NCBI RefSeq assembly: GCF_002304005.1
Contig: NZ_MRCQ01000001.1
Location: 248,001 to 312,000, forward strand
From: Flavobacterium sp. ACN6
Lineage (GTDB): Bacteria > Bacteroidota > Bacteroidia > Flavobacteriales > Flavobacteriaceae
Direction of reading: 5' to 3'
DNA: 64,000 bases
The position numbers and the translations under genes were made by a program. Below are positions 27,632 to 37,121 of this stretch, one piece after another. Numbering within the stretch: the stretch's first letter is position 1; each line of letters begins with the position of its first letter. Under the pieces are notes generated by a model that made no database searches, had not been told where the DNA came from, and saw only the letters and a list, made by a program, of their open reading frames with translations.

Positions 27632-28330
27632 TTACTGTTTTATTCTGGAATGGAAACCTTGCCTAAACTCCAGCGGAGAGACATTTAATTTTTTTTTAAA
27701 TAGTTTATTAAAAGACTGCGGGTATTCAAAACCTAACCGATAAGCAATTTCGGCAACCGATAAATTTGTCAGCGAAAGATATTCTTTTGCCTTTTCAATC
27801 AGTTTATCCTGAATATGCTGCTGTGCACTCTGCCCTGTAAGTGAGCGTATCACTTAAATAATAGGATGACAAATTCAGCTTTTTAGCCAGAAGATCAACT
27901 GATGGAATTCCATTTTTCTGTGTTTGTTCTTGTTCAAAACATTCGTTCAATAACTCATCCATCTTAGTAAGCAGATCGTGGTTTACCGCTTTTCTCGTAA
28001 TGAACTGTCTCTCGTAAAAACGATTGCTGTAATTTAATAACAAATCGATTTGAGAAAGAATAATATCTTGTGTGTGTTTATCGATGAATTGGTATTCCGT
28101 ATCAATTTTTTCAATAATTTCAACGCTATTTTTTTCTTCTCTTTCTGAAAGATGCAGCGCTTCGTTAACAGCATATGAGAAGAAACCATAATTTTTAATT
28201 GTCGCTGCAAGAGGATGTCTATAGAGAAAATCAGGATGCAGTAAGAGCGCATATCCCGTTCCTGATTCCGGTCCCAGTATCTGATCATGGGGAACAGCGA
28301 GTGCATAAGTCCATTGCTGCACCTGATGGC
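27632..28330 (-). pseudogene. AraC-family regulator, 5'-truncated and frameshifted
   Basis: Close to the intact regulator at 14327-15259. It keeps HPDFLYRHPLAATIKNYGFF, AVNEALHLSEREEK and ITRKAVNHDLL, but the first ~90 residues are missing: upstream of about 28325 the homology stops where a lipoprotein gene begins. Near 27850 the frame shifts between LSSYYLSD and IRSLTGQSAQQH. The second helix-turn-helix (LSVAEIAYRLGFEYPQSFNK) survives. The protein cannot be made as one chain. Confidence 0.85.
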
Positions 28331-28347
28331 AGTAGTAATTTTTTGTT

Positions 28348-29310
28348 CTACTTTTCTTTCGGTATACAATGAATTCTTTCTGTTACTTTAAATATCTTTT
28401 CAGTTTCAGAAGGCAGTGAATAATCGTAACGGTAAAGCTTCTCAACAATGCAGCTACATTTGTTATTTGTCAAAGTAACGCTGATAATTTTTGATTGGTC
28501 TGACCAATTTGAATATCTAGTATTTTTAACTGAAAAACCTTTTGATTTTAGTTTTTCTACAATTTCAATTCTTTCATTTTGGTCTTCTTTATAGGAAACC
28601 AAACTGTCATAAATATCATAAAAGACTATTGGTTCATATTCACAAATAGGCTTGTCAAAATCAAATTTCTTGTAACTTGTTTTTTTGAAATCATCTTCAT
28701 TAATAATACCGAACTCGTAATTGAAGTTTTTATCTTTACCTTGAAAAGAACCTGTAATTTTAAAAGTTGCTGCGTCTGCTCCGTATAGAATTTGATTGTT
28801 ATTAATTATATATTTTTTTGTCTTTCCCCAATCATCGTCAATAGGAACAAAATCATTTAGATCGTCAATCTTTACAGCATCTCCTCCGTGAATTAAAAAA
28901 TTATCAGCCTTTGACCAAGGATACTTAATCAATTTTATTTTGTCGGGATTAATCCCCTTAATTACGCAATTGTTTATGTTGTCATAAAATCCAAAAAAAT
29001 AAGCGGAATCTTTGTCACGGAAAATATAGTTTCCAATAAACTTAAAAGTGTTTGTGTCAATATTTTTTATAAGTTCTCCGTCTATAAACAAATGATTTTT
29101 GTCCCTGCCAAACTCAAAGTCGCAATCGCAGTCAAATGTTAATTCTTGAAAAGTTTTTGCATCTGCTTGTTCAATTAAACTTTTTCCCTGTCCACTTCCC
29201 TCATTCCAATATTCATAATATACTTTGCCATTTTCAACTTTGTATCCACGTTTACAACTTGTCAAAGCTGAAATTGTTAAAACTATAAAAATTACTTTTT
29301 TGATCGTCAT
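28348..29310 (-). CDS. DKNYY-like lipoprotein
   Basis: 320 residues. The N-terminus is a lipoprotein signal ending ALTSCKRG. The body repeats DKNYY-family phrases: FGRDKNHLFIDGELI, FRDKDSAYFFGFYDN and FQGKDKNFNYEF. The family is found on the surface of Bacteroidota and other bacteria; its function is unknown. Its 3' end abuts the truncated AraC gene and its 5' end abuts a GCGCTTGGC element. It looks like a mobile single-gene insert. Confidence 0.8.
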   Translation of the reverse strand: MTIKKVIFIVLTISALTSCKRGYKVENGKVYYEYWNEGSGQGKSLIEQADAKTFQELTFDCDCDFEFGRDKNHLFIDGELIKNIDTNTFKFIGNYIFRDKDSAYFFGFYDNINNCVIKGINPDKIKLIKYPWSKADNFLIHGGDAVKIDDLNDFVPIDDDWGKTKKYIINNNQILYGADAATFKITGSFQGKDKNFNYEFGIINEDDFKKTSYKKFDFDKPICEYEPIVFYDIYDSLVSYKEDQNERIEIVEKLKSKGFSVKNTRYSNWSDQSKIISVTLTNNKCSCIVEKLYRYDYSLPSETEKIFKVTERIHCIPKEK

Positions 29311-29333
29311 TTTTGGTATATGTGTCTGTTATA

Positions 29334-29393
29334 ATTGCCAACAACGTCTTGGCGCTTGGCTAGATTGGGGACTAAAGATGCGAGGTTTTCCGG
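29334..29393. repeat. Cassette-type element (GCGCTTGGC), truncated copy
   Basis: CCAACAACG, then CTTGGCGCTTGGCTAGATTG, just upstream of the lipoprotein start at 29310. Resembles the left arm of 45418-45543 but lacks the right arm. The neighbouring small lipoprotein frame ends at its edge. Confidence 0.45.
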
Positions 29394-29537
29394 TTAAAAA
29401 CAATTTTGCAAATCCATTTCTTCATGTAATTTCATATGTGATTTCATATGTGATTTTTCTTCTTGCACTCTAGAAGAATTTGTGTCTTTACAAGAGAGGA
29501 TTATCAATGAAATTAAAATTAAAAAGAAGTTTCTCAT
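29394..29537 (-). pseudogene. Truncated small lipoprotein
   Basis: 47 codons from ATG 29537: a lipoprotein signal peptide with lipobox ILSCK, then a His/Met-rich segment containing KSHMKSHMKLHEE, from a duplicated 12-base unit. The frame ends at a stop inside the border of the GCGCTTGGC element, so the original C-terminus was probably lost. It has a leader shared with the gene at 32545. Confidence 0.5.
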
Positions 29538-29572
29538 AAATTTATACGTACTGAAAATTGCTTATATATATG

Positions 29573-29652
29573 TAACAAAACCACACAAAGCCATTCAAAT
29601 TTGGGCAGATATATGTGATAAACTTCACACATTTTATTTTCAAATATATCTT
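29573..29652 (-). promoter_or_regulatory. Conserved leader, copy 1
   Basis: On the minus strand it starts TATATTTGAAAATAAA (TAnnTTTG form) and continues TTATCACATATATCTGCCCA, then GGCTTTGTGTGGTTTTG. About three quarters of positions match 33735-33808. It ends ~35 bases before a lipoprotein start. Confidence 0.55.
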
Positions 29653-29655
29653 TTT

Positions 29656-29991
29656 TTTCACTGCAAATTTTCAAAATGTCTTTTAATTTGAGTTATGACT
29701 CTGACCTGCATCTTACAAATCTTATCAATTCATTAGAAAATTCAATGACGATTAAATATTCCTCCCTCTCAAATTAACCAACCTCTCCGAGCCATCTCCC
29801 CCCCATCATCGGCCAAAATAAAAACAGAAAATCTGTACCAATTAAAAAACATTCTAGATAAAACAAAACACAAAATGGGATATAAAAACGCATCGATACT
29901 GCTAGATTAAACAAACCAGTAACAGGTAAAAAACAATTCTTTGCTACTGGGTTTGAATTCGTATATTCGGCCTTTATTTTGAAAAAAGAGA
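29656..29991. other. Intergenic stretch, no gene seen
   Basis: About 335 bases upstream of the MFS gene. It has a C-rich patch near 29783-29812 and no clear promoter, hairpin or repeat. Confidence 0.4.
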
Positions 29992-31248
29992 ATGATTGCA
30001 AAATTGAATGAAAAAAAATCCTATCCATGGATTGTTGTCGGCCTGCTGTGGTTTGTTGCTTTATTGAATTATTTAGATAGGCAGTTGCTCTCTACTATGA
30101 AATCCGCGATGATGGTTGACATTCCTGAATTGGCTAAAGCTGAAAATTTCGGACTTTTAATGGCTGTTTTCCTTTGGATTTATGCCATTATGAGCCCTGT
30201 TTCCGGAATTATAGCCGATCGGTTTAATCGCAAAAGAATAATCATAGGCAGTCTTTTTATCTGGTCAGGGGTGACTATGGCAATGGGATATGCCGCAACT
30301 TTCAATCAGATTTATATCCTGCGGGGCATTATGGGTTTCAGCGAAGCCTTTTATATTCCAGCTGCCTTATCTTTAATTGCAGATTATCATCAGGAAAAAA
30401 CACGCTCATTTGCCATTGCGATTCATACCACTGGAATTTATTTAGGACAGGCGCTCGGTGGTTTTGGAGCCACTATTTCTAAGCATTTTTCCTGGCATTT
30501 CAGCTTTCACTCCGTAGGTTTACTGGGTGTTTTTTATAGTTTAATACTGCTGTTTTTTATACAAGAAAAGAAAACGTACTTCTTTGATAGCGCCAAAAAG
30601 TCCTCTCTCGCCAATGGATTCAAACAGCTGTACAAAGGATTAGGAATGTTACTGGGCAATATCTCCTTTTGGGTTTTGCTCTTTTATTTCTCTGCACCAA
30701 GTTTACCAGGCTGGGCGGCCAAAAACTGGTTACCCACCTTATTTACTGAAACTTTACATTTAGATATGTCCCTTGCCGGGCCCATTGCAACGGTAACCAT
30801 TTCGATGTCTTCCTTTTTTGGCGTATTGATTGGAGGCGCCGTTTCAGACAAATGGGTGATGAAACATCTTAAAGGAAGAATTTACACCAGTTCAATTGGA
30901 TTGTCTCTTACCATCCCGGCATTGTTTTTATTTGGGTATTGCTGTGACACAGCAGCTATTGTTTTTGGTGCTGTCCTTTTTGGACTTGGATTTGGAATAT
31001 ACGACACCAACAATATGCCTATTCTCTGCCAGTTTGTTGCTCCGCGCTACAGGGCTACGGGATATGGAATTATGAATTTTGCAGGTATTTCGGCCGGAGC
31101 TGTTATCACGGAGTTTTTAGGAAAAGCCGCTGACAATGGAGGGATGAGACACGTTTTTGTATTGCTCTTATTCGTAGTTTTGACTGCAATCGTTTTACAA
31201 CTGGTAAGCCTGCATCCAAAAACTATTGATATGATTGATGACAATTAG
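29992..31248 (+). CDS. MFS transporter (anion:cation symporter-like)
   Basis: 418 residues with about 12 hydrophobic segments. The early text VALLNYLDRQLLSTMKSAM and the loop GIIADRFNRKRIIIGSLF (MFS motif A) match the hexuronate/phthalate branch of the major facilitator superfamily, as does GFSEAFYIPAALSLIADYH. Substrates of that branch are organic anions such as sugar acids; this one cannot be named. No catabolic genes adjoin it, so context gives no substrate clue. Confidence 0.9.
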   Translation: MIAKLNEKKSYPWIVVGLLWFVALLNYLDRQLLSTMKSAMMVDIPELAKAENFGLLMAVFLWIYAIMSPVSGIIADRFNRKRIIIGSLFIWSGVTMAMGYAATFNQIYILRGIMGFSEAFYIPAALSLIADYHQEKTRSFAIAIHTTGIYLGQALGGFGATISKHFSWHFSFHSVGLLGVFYSLILLFFIQEKKTYFFDSAKKSSLANGFKQLYKGLGMLLGNISFWVLLFYFSAPSLPGWAAKNWLPTLFTETLHLDMSLAGPIATVTISMSSFFGVLIGGAVSDKWVMKHLKGRIYTSSIGLSLTIPALFLFGYCCDTAAIVFGAVLFGLGFGIYDTNNMPILCQFVAPRYRATGYGIMNFAGISAGAVITEFLGKAADNGGMRHVFVLLLFVVLTAIVLQLVSLHPKTIDMIDDN

Positions 31249-31408
31249 GTTGCAGCGTTTCCATCTAAAAAAGACACAAATTTGGATATTAAATGAAATA
31301 AAAACACCTAATCTATAATACTGCCGCCCTCCTACTTATACTTTTATTTTCTGGGTATGATTTACCAAAAACCAGCAGGACCGCTCTAAGCGCTTTTACA
31401 GGACAGGC

Positions 31409-32152
31409 TTATTTTTTATCATGTTTTCTATTTTCCATAAAAGTTACTAAATTCGTTACGGAGCATGGAGAGAAAAACTTTTTATTTGAATCTGGATCAA
31501 CTGTCCCATTTGAGACAATTCCAACAAGTAAACCATTTTCATCTACTAATGGAGCCCCGCTGAGTCCTCCGAATTTCTCCGGCACAAGAATATCTTTTAC
31601 TAAAATGCGATTTGAAATTGTTTTATAATATTCAAATTCATATACCCTTTGAGGGCCATTTTCCATCGTTCTGGTCCAGCCAGCAACATATAATTTTTCT
31701 CCCTGAATTAAAGGAGTGCTTCTTATTTCCAAAGGTGTAATACTGGAAGAATTTTGTTTTATCGAAAATACCAGCCAGTCATTGTCATAAGTTGACTTGG
31801 CTTCCAATAACTCAGATTTGTCTTCATTTAATAATTTATCACAAACTACAATTTCAGACGTATTGTTTAATGGGTATAATACCCAATTTTTAATATAGCT
31901 TTCCAATGACAGGGTTGTCATACTTTCGGGCTTAATAATTTTAAGTATATGTTTTGCTGTTACAGCAAATGTTTCGTTATTATATTTTATAAGAAAGCCG
32001 CAGCTAAATTTTGGCTGGTCATATTTCGGGTTTATAAATTCGATCTTGTTTACCAGAGCTATTTCTTTAAATACTTTATTTGAAGAAATCTTCTGTCCGC
32101 AGCAAGCCACTGTCCACAAAATCACAATAGCAGAAAAAAGGTTAAATTTCAT
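31409..32152 (-). CDS. Secreted trypsin-like serine protease
   Basis: 247 residues from ATG 32152 (the extension to 32191 opens at TTG). A hydrophobic leader with ACC suggests a signal or lipoprotein anchor. The catalytic pattern is visible: His in FAVTAKHIL, an Asp in YDNDWLVFSI, and Ser in FGGLSGAPLVDENG, followed by VGIVSNG. The gap order fits S1-type proteases. Target unknown. It stands alone on the minus strand. Confidence 0.75.
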   Translation of the reverse strand: MKFNLFSAIVILWTVACCGQKISSNKVFKEIALVNKIEFINPKYDQPKFSCGFLIKYNNETFAVTAKHILKIIKPESMTTLSLESYIKNWVLYPLNNTSEIVVCDKLLNEDKSELLEAKSTYDNDWLVFSIKQNSSSITPLEIRSTPLIQGEKLYVAGWTRTMENGPQRVYEFEYYKTISNRILVKDILVPEKFGGLSGAPLVDENGLLVGIVSNGTVDPDSNKKFFSPCSVTNLVTFMENRKHDKK

Positions 32153-32401
32153 AATACTGCCAAAATTAGAGGTTACTATCAGCCAATGCAAAAACTTCCA
32201 TTTCGTTTTTGCTATTCAAATATAGAAAAACAATTTTTAAAAGACATAAGAGATGCGCACATATACAATACTAATTTCCAGTAGATTATAATCCGTTCTT
32301 TACGTATTTACCGTTCTCAAAACTTGAACTTCTGTAAAATCAACTACTGACTAGTTTAGTTCGACACTTTGGATCTATTTTAATTTAGATGTTTTTTCGA
32401 A

Positions 32402-32460
32402 TGTTCGAATCCCTTTCCCGCTAAAACGATAAAAGCTTCAGATTTCTCTGAAGCTTTTAT
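32402..32460. other. tRNA 3'-end-like remnant with terminator hairpin
   Basis: TTCGAATCCCTTTCCCGCTA (32403-32422) looks like the T loop, T stem and acceptor end of a tRNA, possibly tRNA-Gly, but the 5' parts are absent: the bases before it do not pair. It is followed by a hairpin with arms ATAAAAGCTTCAGA and TCTGAAGCTTTTAT (32429-32460). Such fragments can be left by integrative elements that use tRNA ends. Confidence 0.4.
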
Positions 32461-32544
32461 TGTTTTACTCGAATTTGTCAACGTCTTACTGCGTTCAAAA
32501 GCGAGACCCTCGTGTCAGCAAGGACAAACGGCGGTTGTGCGTTC

Positions 32545-33681
32545 TTACTCTATCGAGATATCTTTACTTTTAGTTACTTTAGGAATATAAATAAGATAAT
32601 CATAACCCTTTATAACTCTCGATAAATATATATCATCTGTTTTTAGCTTGTTTTGTAAAATAGATTTCTTTAAAGGTCTTAAGTCAAAACAGTACCATTG
32701 TTCATCTTTTACTAAATTTAGAAAAGATTTAAAACTACTATTGTCATTTTCGTCTTCTCCTTTTCCTACAACCATTATATGCAACGATTTCCTAAAATTT
32801 GCCTCTTCAATATTAGAAATTAAGCTGCCTATATCATATAAATCGGTTTTTGTTAATATGGTTTCCCCTTTTGGCATATGGTTCGCACCAAATTTGAAAA
32901 GATTTTTTTTGTTATTCCAATCAGGCATTTGGGTCAGCAGGATGTTTTTCATCAATTGAATTCTTAACGGATGACTTCTTTTAGTATAAATCTCTCTGCT
33001 TAACTTAAATGCTTCAATTTGTTTTCGCTCTTTGTCAGAAAGTTTTAACTGCAGCAGCAGATCTAATTTTTGAAGACAATCCTCAGAGAGCATATAGTAT
33101 TTTTCCAAACCTTCTTTAGATGCAGCTAGTTTCGAATTATGAATCATTTGGTCATATATCGCAATCGCTTTTTTATTTTTCGAAGTTTCTTTTAAATTCG
33201 AAATTATCATTTGATCTGCAGAAACGCTCATTTGCTCTACACCATATATTTTGGTGCCGCGTTTAACTAAATTCTTAAACAACGCAAATTCGGGTTCATA
33301 CTCCAAAAAAGAGAAGTTTGTATAATATTCTTTAACAAAAGAATTAAGTTGTTCAGTAGACAGCGATTTAATTTTTGTTTCGATTAAATCTACAGAATAA
33401 GGATCAACCTCAAGAAAATAGTTGTCAAACTTAACCTCATTGATAATAGCATTTGTAAAATAAGGAATTTCGTTTGTAAAATGAATTTCTCCCAACAAAA
33501 CAGAATTAGATTGCTTTATTTCGTTTAGCAAAACATCCCATCCTTTTCCCTGAAAGGAAATGTTTTTATCAACTTGGAAAGGAAAACCATTCTTTTGAAC
33601 TAAACTGTCAAGAACTGTGTTTTGAGCATTGTTAAAATTTGTAATGAATAATGTAAGAAGTAATAAGGTTATTTTTTTCAT
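32545..33681 (-). CDS. Secreted EreA/ChaN/TraB-superfamily-like protein
   Basis: 378 residues. A signal peptide ends near NFNNAQ. The sequence SVLLGEIHFTNEIPYF carries the G-E-x-H motif near residue 60, and FKFGANHMPKGE matches the second conserved His region of the EreA/ChaN/TraB superfamily. Members include haem-binding ChaN and erythromycin esterase. The middle is long and helical. It is likely periplasmic; the reaction is unknown. Its leader matches that of the lipoprotein fragment at 29394. Confidence 0.7.
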   Translation of the reverse strand: MKKITLLLLTLFITNFNNAQNTVLDSLVQKNGFPFQVDKNISFQGKGWDVLLNEIKQSNSVLLGEIHFTNEIPYFTNAIINEVKFDNYFLEVDPYSVDLIETKIKSLSTEQLNSFVKEYYTNFSFLEYEPEFALFKNLVKRGTKIYGVEQMSVSADQMIISNLKETSKNKKAIAIYDQMIHNSKLAASKEGLEKYYMLSEDCLQKLDLLLQLKLSDKERKQIEAFKLSREIYTKRSHPLRIQLMKNILLTQMPDWNNKKNLFKFGANHMPKGETILTKTDLYDIGSLISNIEEANFRKSLHIMVVGKGEDENDNSSFKSFLNLVKDEQWYCFDLRPLKKSILQNKLKTDDIYLSRVIKGYDYLIYIPKVTKSKDISIE

Positions 33682-33734
33682 TTTGTATTTATAGAAGTTA
33701 TATAGTAATAAGGCACAATCTATTTAATATGTAT

Positions 33735-33808
33735 GATAAAAACCAACAGAAAGCGACCCAGATTTGGGTAGATATGTGTGATAAGTATTACACTTTATTT
33801 ATTTTTCA
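33735..33808 (-). promoter_or_regulatory. Conserved leader, copy 2
   Basis: On the minus strand it begins TATATTTGAAAAATAAAT and continues CTTATCACACATATCTACCC, then CGCTTTCTGTTGGTTTTT. It matches 29573-29652 and ends about 54 bases before the ATG at 33681. Confidence 0.55.
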
Positions 33809-33918
33809 AATATATACTTTTTCAATTATAAATCACCATAAGGATTTTTTTAAGATACACTTTATAAAATATTCTAATATTCTAAAATAATTTGATAAAA
33901 TAATTGAATGCTTCCCGC

Positions 33919-33990
33919 TGATAAATACTACGTCTAGGACTTTTAACTATGTTTAAAACTTGCAAATTAAGTTTTGTGGCAGAAGCAGGC
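33919..33990. repeat. MITE-like palindromic repeat, copy E (degenerate)
   Basis: Holds the right arm AATTAAGTTTTGTGGCAGAA and a weak left part. Only partly alignable with copies A-C. Confidence 0.35.
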
Positions 33991-34123
33991 AATTTCTGTA
34001 ATTTGTCTTTTTCTAAAACTCTTTAGCAACTTAAAATCCTTATATTTACCCGCTGGCTAACCAAATTTCGCTGTATTGTTAATCAATTTAGCAGCGTGAG
34101 GTCAATTAATTTAAGCAGTCAAG

Positions 34124-34861
34124 ATGGAAAAACATACTTTAACAGCAGCATCGTTACCTTTAAATGATCATACACTATCGAATATTCAAATAAAGGAAGC
34201 CAATTTGCTACCAGATTTGCAATCGCGGCTGGATTCTATGGAAATGAAAGAAAAACCGATCATGGATTCTTCCATTCCTTACAGGGACCTGACAGATACA
34301 GCAAGTAAAAAAGAAAGTATTGCCCGAATAATTGATAAACTGGACGTTGAAACGAGTCTTAGATATCAAAGAACTGTAGAAGACACGTATTGCAATGTAT
34401 ACTCTTATGATTACTGCTATTTCGCCAAAGTATATCTTCCAACCGTTTGGTGGACTCCCGAATCCCTTGACAAAATTATACAGGGACAAGATGTAGAAGC
34501 TGTTTTTGGACAAACTGTGGAACGCATCTATTCCAGTGCCATACACGACTGGTTTTTAGAATGGGGACCAAATTTTGGATGGAAGAAAATGTTTACAGCG
34601 GAAGAAATCCAGCAGAAGGTAAATATCCATGGCGGCATTGGAATAATCTGTGCCAAAAGAAAAGAAAAAGGCCTCTCTGGACACATTGTTCCAGTGGTTC
34701 CTGAAACAGAGCTCTATAAGGCATATCGCGAAAATGGTGTTGTCCTATATCCGCTGCAGTCACAGGCAGGAAAAGTGAATTACAATTACTTTTCGGAGGT
34801 TAGAAAAGACTGGTGGAATGACGATTTGTATTCCTCCTATGTGTTTTTTTATCACGAATAA
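34124..34861 (+). CDS. Putative CHAP/NlpC-P60-like cysteine hydrolase
   Basis: 245 residues. The first ~80 residues are helical with no signal peptide. The second part has VEDTYCNVYSYDYCYFAKVY, with a candidate nucleophile Cys, later NFGWKKMFTAEEIQQKVNIHGG, and then LSGHIVPVVPE, a candidate His region. This Cys...GHIxxVxP order is typical of CHAP-type amidases and peptidases that cut peptidoglycan peptides. The call rests on pattern memory. The next gene, 425 bases downstream on the same strand, is amidoligase-like. Confidence 0.6.
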   Translation: MEKHTLTAASLPLNDHTLSNIQIKEANLLPDLQSRLDSMEMKEKPIMDSSIPYRDLTDTASKKESIARIIDKLDVETSLRYQRTVEDTYCNVYSYDYCYFAKVYLPTVWWTPESLDKIIQGQDVEAVFGQTVERIYSSAIHDWFLEWGPNFGWKKMFTAEEIQQKVNIHGGIGIICAKRKEKGLSGHIVPVVPETELYKAYRENGVVLYPLQSQAGKVNYNYFSEVRKDWWNDDLYSSYVFFYHE

Positions 34862-35286
34862 AAACGCAATTCGATATACTCTTAGACATTCAAAAGAAAT
34901 ATTGATTACCAACAAGTTAACTACTTGGAAATACGATAATAAAAGACTACTTTTGCAACTTAGAAAAAACAAGAACAGCAAAAATTGTGATTTAGCTATT
35001 CTCGTGCCTAAATTATTGATACAAAAGTGATTAATAACGAAAGTAATTTTATAACCCTACTATAAAATTTTACTTCTAAATTGATGTTTCAGTCGATAAA
35101 TTGCAAAAAATCTAAAATATAAATTCCTATATTTTTAAAAGTAAACGAAAACTTTTATAATGGAGGCAACAATGTGCTTAATCCGTTATAGGTTTCTTGT
35201 CTCTGGTTTTAACAGATTGAATTTGTATTCCTGAATAAAAATGACTTTATAAATTAAAATAACCTTAAAAAAGAAAGTAAGTATAA
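34862..35286. other. Intergenic stretch between hydrolase and amidoligase-like genes
   Basis: 425 bases, AT-rich. I see no terminator-strength hairpin, repeat or convincing small gene. The amidoligase-like gene probably has its own promoter here. Confidence 0.4.
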
Positions 35287-36828
35287 ATGAAAGACAATCA
35301 GACAAAAAAATATTATTGGGGAATAGGATTGGAAAACGAAACCTACATGCAGTTTGAAGAACCCCTAATAGTTTCTGGTGAATTTATACAAGAAAAAATC
35401 GGCTTTGAAAAATATAGTATTGATTACAGAAAATGCTATAAACCCGAAAGCCTGGCTCCTATGCTGAAAAAAGCTTTTAATCTGACTGAAAACTATAAAG
35501 TAAGCCGAATGATGAACAGTCATTCGCTGGAAAAGCTCGATATCAATTATCAGCACAAGACATTATCACCAGTAAAAGCAGTAATCGATACAGAAACCGG
35601 TGAAACGATGGCAGAACCGATTGAAAATCCGGAATATCTAGGCAAATCAATCATGGAACTTTTCCTTGAAGATCAGCCATACAATATTCAGAGTATGATT
35701 ACCCAAAGAAACAAAACGATGGGATCTGTACATTTTGATGGTGATTCTATTGAATTTGTAACCAAATATTTTGAAAACAGAACAATTACTGATTCTTGCA
35801 AAGAATTGAAAGCGACCAAAAAACTATTTTTGGATAAAATCAACGAATCTTCTGTATTAAACGGAAAATTAAATTTTCCGGATTACAACAACGGCCTTAA
35901 TATGTTTATGACCAATCAGGAAAACCTGGTTTTGTTCAATAACGGAACCTACCATTTTCATATCACCTTACCGTCATTAACAGAAGACAGCAGAATTGTG
36001 GATTACAATGATTTTGAAAAAACACATGCTAACGCCATTTATCTATTACAGTGGTTTGAGCCTTTTTTCATATCCACACTCGGAAGCCCTGATATTATGG
36101 GCGTAATCAGTGATAAATATAGTTTAGACAAAAAATTCACTTTGGGTTCAATGCGAAATGCCATGTCCCGTTACATTGGTGTTGGAACCTATAATAAAGC
36201 AATGCCAAAAGGTAAAATTCTAACCTATAAGGTTGACAATTTTAGAAAACTGCTGAAGTTTACAAAAGAGGAAAATATCTGGTGGCGCGATCAGATTGAA
36301 GCCGACATGGAATATGAAATGCTTTCGGAAGTCGGGCTTGATTTTAATCAGGAAAAAATGTACCAGAGCGGTTTCGAATTCAGAAGCTTTGACGAATTCC
36401 CGGCGGAGTATTTAAATGATGTTCTTTTTTCTATTATTCTAATTTGCGAACATTCCCTAAACCTGCCTGATGTACAATGGGGACATGACAGCAAAGCTTG
36501 GAATAACCTCGTCTTTAAAACATTAAAAACGGGTTATACCACTCAAATCAATGAGGAAGAAAAGAATGAGCTATTAAATTTACTGCATCTATTAAATCCG
36601 TCAGATGCTAATTACAGTACATTAAAATCAGAATTTGAAGCCATCATCATGCTGGATGAATTTTTCTTTAAAATTTTGGCTGTTTTACATGAAAAATACA
36701 AGGACAACAACATTTGCCTGGATGCTATGTATGGACAAAAAACAAGTACCGCTCCAAAATGGGACAACTTTAATAAATACCAGACCGAAAGGCATTTAAA
36801 ACAAATTGGTTCATTCTGCGATAATTAA
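35287..36828 (+). CDS. Putative glutamate-cysteine-ligase-like / amidoligase-fold enzyme
   Basis: 513 residues, soluble. It opens with YYWGIGLENETYMQFEEPLI, like the first metal-binding strand (GxExE) of the glutamine-synthetase/GCS fold. Later come TYHFHITLPSLTEDSR, ANAIYLLQWFEPFFISTLG, AMSRYIGVGTYN and SGFEFRSFDEFPAEYL, which resemble GCS strands and a second acidic metal strand. Such enzymes join a carboxylate to an amine with ATP. The family is inferred from motif order, not from a match I can confirm. No close relative is named and the function is unknown. Confidence 0.5.
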   Translation: MKDNQTKKYYWGIGLENETYMQFEEPLIVSGEFIQEKIGFEKYSIDYRKCYKPESLAPMLKKAFNLTENYKVSRMMNSHSLEKLDINYQHKTLSPVKAVIDTETGETMAEPIENPEYLGKSIMELFLEDQPYNIQSMITQRNKTMGSVHFDGDSIEFVTKYFENRTITDSCKELKATKKLFLDKINESSVLNGKLNFPDYNNGLNMFMTNQENLVLFNNGTYHFHITLPSLTEDSRIVDYNDFEKTHANAIYLLQWFEPFFISTLGSPDIMGVISDKYSLDKKFTLGSMRNAMSRYIGVGTYNKAMPKGKILTYKVDNFRKLLKFTKEENIWWRDQIEADMEYEMLSEVGLDFNQEKMYQSGFEFRSFDEFPAEYLNDVLFSIILICEHSLNLPDVQWGHDSKAWNNLVFKTLKTGYTTQINEEEKNELLNLLHLLNPSDANYSTLKSEFEAIIMLDEFFFKILAVLHEKYKDNNICLDAMYGQKTSTAPKWDNFNKYQTERHLKQIGSFCDN

Positions 36829-36899
36829 AAAAAGTATATTCAAATACAAAACGTGTGCAAATTTTGGTAAAAGAAACCATTTATCGACTGCCTATCCAT

Positions 36900-37096
36900 T
36901 TTACAATTTCGGGGTCGCGATGATCAAAGATATTCAGTTGAAATTAATTAACTTAGCCAAAGAACGCATTTTCTATACCGCTAAATCTGTCAGTCAGATA
37001 GCATTTGAACTAGGTTTTAAATACCCGCAGCATTTCAATAGAATGTTTAAAAAGAATACAGGTTTTACACCTATTGAATACAGAAACTTAAACTAA
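36900..37096 (+). pseudogene. AraC-family helix-turn-helix remnant
   Basis: The last 57 codons read IKDIQLKLINLAKERI, then KSVSQIAFELGFKYPQHFNR and a typical ending TGFTPIEYRNLN. It is the second helix-turn-helix of an AraC regulator. Upstream the frame loses homology and overlaps the amidoligase-like gene. A 5'-truncated fragment. Confidence 0.75.
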
Positions 37097-37121
37097 GTTT
37101 TACCTTATAAAACAAAAAAGA

